Of a stretch of DNA of 64,000 bases, positions 21,027 to 28,757 are shown in pieces. The position numbers and the translations under genes are program-made. Numbering within the stretch: position 1 is the first letter of the stretch; every line of letters starts with the position of its first letter. Below the pieces are notes generated by a model. That model searched no databases. It had not been told where the DNA came from and was given only the letters and a program-made list of their open reading frames with translations. The DNA comes from Undaria pinnatifida. Its lineage: Eukaryota; Sar; Phaeophyceae; Laminariales; Alariaceae. The stretch lies in the NCBI GenBank assembly GCA_012845835.1, contig JABAKD010000019.1:1721501-1785500 (forward strand). The letters run 5' to 3'.

Positions 21027-21451
21027 TATTATTGATGTTGTGGTATACCCCAGCACGGTGGCAGAGAGGCTGTGTCCCCGACGCTAGTCGGGTTGGTGAC
21101 ACTGTGCAGTGGATAGCCTGGAAGACTCGAGTGCTTCCGTGTTGAGGAGAAGATGTAAAGATGTTGTAAACACACACAGATAAACCACAGACTACGCAGG
21201 AGTCCAGAAGTTGGCTGGGTACTGGAGATGACCAGGATGGCTACGATGCTAGACAATCCGGAAAGATCCACACGAGAGAGTGAGCTACTCCTCAAGGCAA
21301 CAGAGAATCCTACAGAAGTAATTCCTCCGCACATTCATACGCACGTTACATACCAACCGACATATAATAGATCTACGATTATATACGACGTACAAGTGCA
21401 GTGCTACTGAACATTGACTCATACTGGCTATGTGCTAGCATTTCCATAACA
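21027..21451 (-). repeat. Copia-2 5' LTR
   Basis: Pairs with 14625-15070, with about 5 percent substitutions and one 20-bp deletion relative to it. It ends TTTCCATAACA, followed by the CCCTG duplication. Confidence 0.88.
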
Positions 21452-21456
21452 CCCTG

Positions 21457-22022
21457 GATGCTTGGTTGACTCGAAACGTTAAGAAACGCACCCGAAACCT
21501 CTCTTCGTGACCAGATAAGAGGGTCAGTCTGCGCGGGCACGGTTTTATCCGATCGAAATATATATGAAGCTCGGAATCGGATTCACGCAAGAAGCGGAGG
21601 AAACGACAGAGTTCTGAAGTAGTAAGTAGTCCGCTGCTAGACTACCAATCTCTTGGCATTGCTTTACCTTATACACGCGTAGACTATGTGTTGTGTGGTG
21701 ACGGTTTTTACTCTCTATCGAATATTGAATCGAACAAGTCGAAGTGCTGCCCTGCCCTACCCATGCGGAGCCCTTGTGTATTGGTTTGTAGAGGTGACTT
21801 CAGGAACGCGTACACCAATTAGAACAAAGGTGAAAGCCCCCTCTGTCAATCGAGTTTAGAGATGTATATCTTCTACTCATTTTTTCTTTCCTGCCCGCCT
21901 GATGGCGCTCCAGATATCGTGAACTGTGTCCCCGCGAGCGAGCCAGCCACGCGTCGAACACCCGTGGACGTGGACGTCATAAGGATCGATTCAGACTTGT
22001 CGTGCATAGCTTAAGCACAACG
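21457..22022. other. No gene; contains a segment shared with 40.3 kb
   Basis: At 21739-21776, TCGAAGTGCTGCCCTGCCCT and the following GCGGAGCCCTTGT match 40313-40383. The copy at 40.3 kb carries an extra GC-rich hairpin at this point. Otherwise no gene is seen. Confidence 0.6.
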
Positions 22023-23113
22023 ATGGAGACGTCATTTGTCGGCCTCACGCTGGCGGAGAATAAGGGCTACATCAGGAGCGCGATGATCGAAGCTACTTTA
22101 GAACCCGAAGTTACCATTCCGTAGAACAGCATCAAGAACCTTGAGGGTTTGGAAAGCCCAGAGGGATGCAAACCCACCAATGCAAGCTACAACGATGTTC
22201 AAGGATCAGCGTTAGGCCAGGAAACACCTAGGATCCGCGCGTACTATTTACGGGAACAGGGACGCCTTGAGAGCAAGGATGTCCTCTGGGGTCTTGCTGC
22301 ATACCTGCACGAGCGGAAGCTCGCAAAACAAACGTTTTGGACCACGAGATTATTTGATAAAATAGAGGGCAACATTTTGGGGCGGGAAATATTGCTTTTC
22401 GTATGGGTTATTTTGGATGATGAGCTGAAGGGGGGCGATAAAGAAGAGGCGGGGGTGGTAGAACGGGAAAGTAAGTCGCCGCGGCCACCGCCGCCACCAC
22501 CACTATCGACACCGCCGCCGCTGTTGCTCCGGCCAGTGCAGGAAGCGAGCAACTGCGGCTTGAGCATGTCGAGGTGGGCGATAACCAGCAAGAGGCAAAA
22601 AAAGGTAGGAATTTTCAGGTTCCGGTGGATGAGGTGTCAGATTACAGAGACGGAGCAAAGGGGATAAAAGAGCAAGTTGGTTGTTGGGACGGCGACGTGG
22701 CAGAGAACGGCCAATGGTGGAAACAACTGGTTTCGGCGCAGTCAGGGCTAGAAGAGCACCTGCAGCAGCAGCAGCAGCAGACGGTGCCAGAGAAGGAGCA
22801 GCAGCCTCAACTATCAGGTACTGCCATCCCGATCCCGTGGCCACCCCTGATATCAGCAGATCTCGATGAACGCGGCAATGAGCTGGGCATTAGAAGGCAA
22901 GAGCTGGTGCTTGGTGTGTGTGGAGTGATTGACGAGAACAATAGGGAGAGGAAAATCGGAAGGCAGGATGTTCTCGGGTTTTGTTTTGGGACGCGTAACA
23001 ACAGCAGGGTCGTCCGTGTTTGGAAAACACAATGCAAAGAGGGGAGATCAGAGCGGTCGCGAGCAAAATGGAAGCCATTGGGAGTGAGGTGGGATTGGCA
23101 CTGTGTGGAGTAG
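22023..23113 (+). CDS. Candidate gene of unknown function, interrupted
   Basis: From ATG at 22023 (METSFVGLTLAENKGYIRSA) one frame runs to 22667 with a single TAG at 22122-22124. It includes RAYYLREQGRLESKDVLWGL and LFDKIEGNILGREILLFVWV. From about 22500 the better coding frame is a different one (ASAGSEQLRLEHVEVGDNQQ, then a Gln-rich run), ending at 23113. A GTAAGT at about 22471 could be a splice donor and explain the change of frame. No family is recognised. Composition is protein-like in both halves, so this is a candidate host gene or a decayed one. The Pro-rich stretch in the overlap is a side effect of GCC repeats. Confidence 0.3.
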
Positions 23114-23161
23114 GTTGGTACGTGTGGCGCCCCGGTGGTGGTGCAGGTGGAGAAGAAGGGT

Positions 23162-23400
23162 GGCGTAATAGCCGGTGATCGGTAAACTACGAACTACTAA
23201 CTAAGGCGGGTGTGATAACCCAATTTACGTGTGTGGTGGAGCGTGATAGCTTAGGTGTGATAACCCAGAAATGGAAGTCGGAACTGTGGCGTGGTAGCCG
23301 GGATATAAATACACAGGCGTGGTAGCCGTGCAGTGAGTGGTAAAGGCGTGATAGCCCTTGCAATATAGATGGAGCGTGGTAGCCCTTGGCGTGGTAGCCG
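23162..23400. repeat. Interspersed array of GCGTGGTAGCC-like boxes
   Basis: Nine boxes matching G(C/T)GTG(A/G)TA(A/G)CC, or close to it, start near 23162, 23210, 23241, 23255, 23288, 23317, 23345, 23373 and 23388. The spacers between them are unrelated and uneven (14 to 48 bp). This is not a simple tandem repeat. It lies just beyond the likely 3' edge of Copia-3 and may be inside its LTR. Confidence 0.65.
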
Positions 23401-23750
23401 TAGAAGAGACACAGAAAAACACAAGATTGAGGCAAAAATAGGGTCGAAAAATAGAGTGATATTATTCGGGCACATTAAAACCCACAGCACAGAATCCCGT
23501 TGTGGAAATCCATCCCAAACATACGCAAAACCCCCGAAATTCTCCAATCCATCCTTTCGACGGATTCTTGTCTGCAATCTGACAGTGGAGTGAGTACGTC
23601 CGACAGCCCCCCTACTAGCAACATTGTCATGATTTATCCAGATTGCTTTATTAAAACGCACAATCTCAAATACCAAAATACTGCAGAGTTTTTCTTTACT
23701 CAAGTCCAGAAAACAAAAAAAATGTTGCATTTGCAACACACTCAAATCCA

Positions 23751-24890
23751 TTTCCTCCTTTTTTTTATGCCATCACACCCATGACCATTAAACTCAAACA
23801 CTATTCAGTATTCTCCATCGATCACTTTGAATCCAAGTCTTTGAACCCTCATAAACATACATCAGAAAACAAAACAAAGAAACATATAAGAAATAGAAAG
23901 CCACAACATCAAACACTATCCGAGAGAGAAATCACATCAAATTCATCTCTATCCCCCAGTGAAATTCAAACTCCCTCTCAGGTAACGCCTTGGTGAGAAA
24001 TTCAGCCTGCTGGTACTGCGACGCTACGTGGATAATTTCGACCTCCTTCCTTTCTACTTGTTCCCTCAAAAAATGATGCCTCGCGTCAATGTGCTTCAAG
24101 TTCAAGTTCGAATTCGTGTGCTTTGCGATTTGGATGGCACCATCGTTATCCTCATGCATGGTGATGCACGGCATCTTTGCCTCCGGCTGCATGAAACACC
24201 AACCCTGACTCAAAAACAAAATCTCCTTCCTCATGTCCGACATTGCCACATACTCCGCCTGAGTAGTCGAGAGAGTCACACAATTCTGCGTCTTGGAGTG
24301 CCACGAAACAGGCCCCCCCGCACACATCACTACCCTCCCCGACACGCTTCTCCTGTCCGCGCTGCGCGAAGCATAGTCGGCATCTGCAAACGAAACCAAA
24401 CTAATCCCCGTCAACGTCCCCTTCCGAGAGGAAATCCCAAAAGAACTCGTCCTCATTGCATACCCTAGTATACTACGTGCCGCTTTCCAGTGGAGCAGCT
24501 TCGGTGCACTGCAATACTATGCTTCTGCCCTCACTGATTCGCGATATCCGGCCTGGTCAACAAGGCAATCCATAAAAGCGCACCGATCAACTCCCGGAAA
24601 GGAAACAGAACATTCGGCTCGTTAACATCAAAATCCCAAAGCCTTCAAGTTGTAGGAATCGGGATAGCGTTGCCGCATTCCACACCATGCTTCTCTCCTA
24701 ATTCTTCCGTGTACGTCTGTTGCGAAATAGTCAACCTCCCTGCCTCGCTGTCTCTCTCGTAGTAGAACCCCCGAGTACCACGTGAGCTCGCCCAACGACT
24801 TAACTGGAACGAGACGTCCGAGATCCTTCCTGAACTGATCACATGTTTCCTTCTTTCCCACGGCAAAATATAATCAACATGCACCACGAG
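23751..24890 (-). mobile_element. Copia-3: 5'-truncated Copia relic (RT end and RNase H)
   Basis: The 174-codon frame 23932-24456 is an almost complete RNase H: SFADADYASRSADRRSVSG, TLSTTQAEYVAMSDMRKEIL, HEDNDGAIQIAKHTNSNLNL and KHIDARHHFLREQV. Upstream, 24628-24887 reads the end of RT (VHVDYILPWE, a degraded catalytic box, and DSEAGRLTISQQTYTEELGE) in two frames. Coding similarity stops near 24890. A purine-rich tract on the minus strand (23751-23768) could mark the 3' LTR, with LTR sequence below 23750. No second LTR is present, so this is inferred. Confidence 0.8.
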
Positions 24891-25300
24891 ACTAGTCTAT
24901 ACATGAGGTCGACGTTCGGGGGTTAAACAATGATAAACCTTTCCACCGGGTCTTTCCTGCACAAAAATGTGTATTGATGACTTTTTGGCTGCGTGGTTGG
25001 CTGATACGCTTGACATCCCCATGCAGGCGAACACGTATAATCTAGTCTATATTAACTTCCTTCGTGTATTGTATGGGTCTAGTCTACGTGGTAATTTTCC
25101 CAATGTTATCGTCTTAAACCGACCGTTTTTGTTTTGTAGTAGCGCTGTGTAGCTTGCCTAGCCGAGGCAGATACACCCCCCTCTTGGAGGGTACGCGCAA
25201 CATATTACGTACGTTTACTTTCCTTTCTTCCTCATTTATGTCTAGACTATCCTCTTTTGTTTTTCTTCTTTGTTGTTTAGACTACTTGGTTATCTTCGGA
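24891..25300. other. No gene recognised
   Basis: AT-rich sequence with a 61-codon plus frame (24967-25152) of no recognisable family. Confidence 0.4.
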
Positions 25301-25309
25301 TTCGATTCA

Positions 25310-25402
25310 TACATTGGTTGATTTGCCGGGTGACATACCATGCCGTGAGTCGGTTTCAGGTGCGAATCTTGACACGTATGTACCAATATAAGCCAAGCAC
25401 CT
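25310..25402 (+). repeat. Repeat shared with 38.39 kb, possibly tRNA-derived
   Basis: A segment containing GTCGGTTTCAGGTGCGAATC aligns with 38400-38450 (GTCGGTTTTCCCAGGCGCGA) and continues in both with GACACGTATG or GAGACGTATG. Both copies follow pyrimidine-rich runs. The core looks like a worn tRNA T-arm, but no complete cloverleaf is visible. Confidence 0.45.
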
Positions 25403-25689
25403 ACGCACGCTGAATTCCCATTTCAATTTGATATTTGTTTGTGAATGTATTTTTTGCTTCGCCTACGAGACTTACCACGTGTAACACTTTTAGTTTGTTT
25501 GGACCAACGCCCAAGTGGGTAGGGTGGATCGTAACCAGACCAAGTCCGGCGGAGGGCTATTTTCTTATGGCCGGGGGGTTTGTTAGTGAGTGAGCTTGCG
25601 CAAATTCCGCACGACCCGGAATGACGACGTTTCGGCTGTGGCTATCTCCACCGCACTTGATCCCCAGGGTTGAGGTCGAGTCTACATAC

Positions 25690-26014
25690 CCATGCATCCG
25701 TATTCAACGACAGCTTGTGCTGCTGGAGTAGTGACGGGGACGGTCTGTAGGGAAAGCTCGCGCTGTCGATACCACGGGAACTGATAGACACGCCAGCTAT
25801 AGCATTGGATTGCGAATACACTTGCGTAAATATGACACACGACGTGTACGAAAGCACGTGGAAGTGTGGTGCTTTAGTTTTCCCCTTCCTGCGTAGTCAG
25901 TCTACGGTTTTCTCAACTAGCTCCGAAATGAGACCCAGCTGCGCCAAATCGTTTAGTTTTTATCCTGCAAGAAGGGGTCACGCCCACATGTTGCCGCTTG
26001 TGCGGGGTTGAATT
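25690..26014 (+). pseudogene. Coding relic, copy 1 (THDVYESTWKCG family)
   Basis: The frame reads TPAIALDCEYTCVNMTHDVY and then ESTWKCGALVF, ending at a stop at 26010. A second copy at 43.49-43.65 kb encodes THDAYENTWKCGE in the equivalent place. Upstream DNA is alignable over about 90 bp more, and several differences are synonymous. The protein is not recognised. Two copies in 64 kb suggest a transposable element. Confidence 0.45.
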
Positions 26015-26049
26015 CGCTTGACCACATAAGAGGATTAAGGCATGTTAAG

Positions 26050-26285
26050 TAGGAAAAAGATCTCAAACTCGACGAGTTCGATGCGTCTGAACCCGAGGGT
26101 GACTTTTTTTTTCGCGAGCTGATTTGAATCGTTTCTTGACGGATTATTCTGCGTATACTCGAGTGTTTGCGCTAAAGGAACTCGATCAAAAACTCAAGCA
26201 AATAATCCCGCCGAGCGAACTTTGAAGGAAGAAGTTGCCCAGAACGGCATGAAAATTCCAATTAGAGTGAACTTCCATCAATAAC
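26050..26285 (+). pseudogene. Short coding relic with frameshifts
   Basis: Three adjacent segments read KLDEFDASEPEGDFFFRELI, VFALKELDQKLKQIIPPSEL and LKEEVAQNGMKIPIRVNFHQ. They are in different frames and ended by stops. The composition is protein-like and unlike the surrounding sequence. No family is recognised. Confidence 0.3.
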
Positions 26286-26879
26286 GACCAGGTCATACGA
26301 TTGGCCTACCAACACCGAAGGACAATCAGAGGGAACGAGGGCACAACTCACACGGCAGCTCACAGCAGACACTGCTCGCTGTGCGCTGTGCTTGGCAGCG
26401 GTAGACACAACCCTACATTGATACGGAGGCACCGAAGGGTAGCTGGGGAAGCATGGCGCGTACGCGCAACCTCAGGGGTAGGTGCTAGTGAGCCAGCGCT
26501 TCCGCGCTCTCTACAGTGTCACCTCGTTCTCTGCTGCTGCGTGATGTCTTATTCGGTGCCGATTTTGTCAACCACCGTCGCTATACCACAACGCTGTCGC
26601 CGAAGCCTCCACCGCCACCGCCACTCACGCTGCACGGCCGCCGCCGCTACTGCTGCTGCTGCTGTGCGGCGGCTGTTGTGTTGCGGCTGCGGTTAGCGTC
26701 TCCTGCGTTTGTTTCTAAAAAAAAAAGGAGAATAAAAAAATGGATGTTCTGTTGTTGTGGTGATGATCGTGGTGATCGAGCCAAGCCGAGCTGCTGTGCC
26801 GTAACTCATCTGGCGGGGCCATCGCCACCGCCACCTCCGCCCGCGCCCCCGCCGCTGCTGATGCTGCTGCGGCAGCGGC

Positions 26880-26901
26880 TGGGGTGCTGCTACTGCTGCT
26901 G

Positions 26902-26950
<49 letters not shown>

Positions 26951-26952
26951 GG
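26880..26952 (+). repeat. CTG trinucleotide repeat
   Basis: Over 20 CTG triplets with a few CTA interruptions. Cys- or Leu-rich open frames over this part are by-products of the repeat. Confidence 0.95.
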
Positions 26953-27099
26953 TGCTGCTGTTTGTCTGATGGTGTTGTGCTGGGCCTGCCCCTGTCGGTG
27001 AGTCTAGTAATAGGTGCTACCGCACCACGTCTAAATTCAAAACTTGATATTGCCTCCCCGCTACCCGCCTGTGATGTGGAGGCCGTGCACGCCTTTTCT

Positions 27100-28109
27100 G
27101 CGATTCGTTAACCGCAAACACAAGCAAAAGTATGCCGGAGTTAATCTGGCCTTGTTCTAGCATGATGGAAGAATTTTTTGTGATTTTTTTAACGCAAACG
27201 CTCGACCAACTGGATTTAGGTACTATTGAGAGTGCATGGTATTTACGGAGGCAAGTAATTGTTTCTTGACTTTTAAAATTGATACTTTTTCACGATTGTG
27301 TTGTCTAGTATGGCATTATTTTGCTCTGGATCTGGGCATTTGGAATCTGAATGGATTTTTCGTATGTACCCAGCCGGGAGGTATTTGTCTAATTCGAACG
27401 TGAGTTTTGAGACTGATGTCCGATCACGGTTGTCGGCAGCCCTATTCTATGGAGCTGACAACCGAAGGTTGAGTGCTGATCATAAGGCCGATGTTTGAGG
27501 TGTCGGATTTTGGAATTTGAATTTCAGATTTGAGCTTTCGGTTTATGGATTTCGGATTTGAGTTTTGTTTTTGGACTTAGAATTTTACGAGTTAGATCTT
27601 AGGTTCGCGAATTTGATGTTGGATACTGCCCCTGAATTGTGTCTCTAGTTTTTTCGGAGTGCTTGTCAAGGGCTGTGGTTCTGCAATGTTTCTTTCTTAT
27701 CACAGTAGTACTGGGATGATATTGATTGACCGAATTAGTCATTGAATCGTTTTACGCAGATGATACTATCATGCCGTATCATTTACGAATCAGGGAGGCT
27801 GTTGATTATATGCTTGGGTATGATACGGATATGATGACGGTTGAGTATAAAAGGGGTTTCCAGTGATGGGTTGGCTACATGATAGCGGGATATCGGGATG
27901 GTGGAAATATTGTGGCTATTTCGCCGTCACTCCTCGTTGTTCTTCTTCTACCGAGTGAGTCTTATTCTCTGGACGATGTGCCTTGGCTAGGAGCAACTTA
28001 ATATATACGTATTTTATCTGTCTTTATACCAGTGACTTCAGTATCCCACTACTGTTCGCTCAACGGGTAAGCCCTCTACGCTTCGTAGGGATCAACGAAC
28101 AAAACACTC
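27100..28109. other. No gene; degenerate GGATTTG-like stretch
   Basis: The stretch 27500-27625 is a loose run of GGATTTCGG, GGATTTGAG and GAATTTGA-like heptads. The rest has short unsupported frames. Confidence 0.45.
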
Positions 28110-28352
28110 TCTAAATAGATATGCCTCCGTATGTATGTTGGAAGCCCCGCTTTTTTACGTATTCTCACAACAGAATGATGGTGTTTTATCAGGAATGCAT
28201 GTTGCCGTTCCGCGTTTGCGAACGGTTCGCAAATCCATACAAGGTTCTCGAAAAAAAATACGGTTCTTGAATGTTTGACAACAGCCTCTAAATAGCAACT
28301 CTTCCACAGATATTCCTTGGAAACCCCATATTTTTACGTCATTCTCACAAGG
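28110..28352. repeat. Two diverged direct repeats
   Basis: CTCTAAATAG followed by GGAAGCCCC and TTTTACGTATTCTCACAA (28110-28172) is echoed by CTCTAAATAG, GGAAACCCC and TTTTTACGTCATTCTCACAA (28284-28352). The unit is about 65 bp and the period about 174 bp. Confidence 0.6.
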
Positions 28353-28489
28353 GGATGGTAGATGTCCATCTCCTACCGCAAGTAACTGCGGAAGTGGTCC
28401 TTGAGTGCACTTCTTAAAAAATGGGTCGTCTTGTGGTATATTACCGATAGGGTCGCACACAAATTTGCATTACCAATAGGGTTCGTACA

Positions 28490-28735
28490 TCGGAGTCGAT
28501 GGTCGTGGTGCTGTGGTGCCACCTGAGCCCAAGTACGGGCTCAATGATGAGTCGAGAATGCAAGAGCCGCAACGACCAGCAATAGCCAACTTGCAGGTCT
28601 CTGCGGACAACGTAGTGGACGTGAAGTACATTGCAACGGACTGACTACAAGTTGGCATTCTCACGAAAACCTTGGGCGCGCTACGGTTTGGCTCAAGCCG
28701 CGTCATGCTGCCAAATATCCTGACTGTAATACTCC
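28490..28735 (+). pseudogene. Copia RNase H relic
   Basis: The plus strand reads SRMQEPQRPAIANLQVSADN, VVDVKYIATD, a stop, then GILTKTLGALRFGSSRVMLP. VKY and LTKTLGA are the closing motifs of Copia RNase H. The centre is shortened and the copy is dead. It ends about 20 bp from the last recognised TRM13 exon, so its insertion may have cut or enlarged that gene. Confidence 0.6.
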
Positions 28736-28757
28736 ATCCCTGGTGTTTATGATTCAC

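Larger units (their letters stand above)
14625..21451 (-). mobile_element. Copia-2: full-length but decayed Ty1/Copia retrotransposon
   Basis: LTRs of about 446 bp (14625-15070) and 425 bp (about 21027-21451) flank a minus-strand Copia coding region. CCCTG at 14620-14624 and 21452-21456 is the best target duplication. The exact LTR edge may be 2 bp further out, giving TG. LTRs differ at roughly 5 percent by eye plus a 20-bp indel, so the element is clearly older than Copia-1. A purine tract (GAGGGAGAG on the minus strand) lies inside the 3' LTR. Gag, protease, integrase, RT and RNase H are all recognisable but split by several frameshifts and at least one stop. Confidence 0.9.

Noticed and set aside
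23162-23400. A CRISPR-like array
   Set aside because: The context is eukaryotic, boxes are only about 11 bp, spacing is uneven and no associated genes exist.
26516-27001. A Cys- and Pro-rich protein at 26.5-27.0 kb
   Set aside because: The product follows CTG and CCG repeats, has no domain, and competes with equally open frames.
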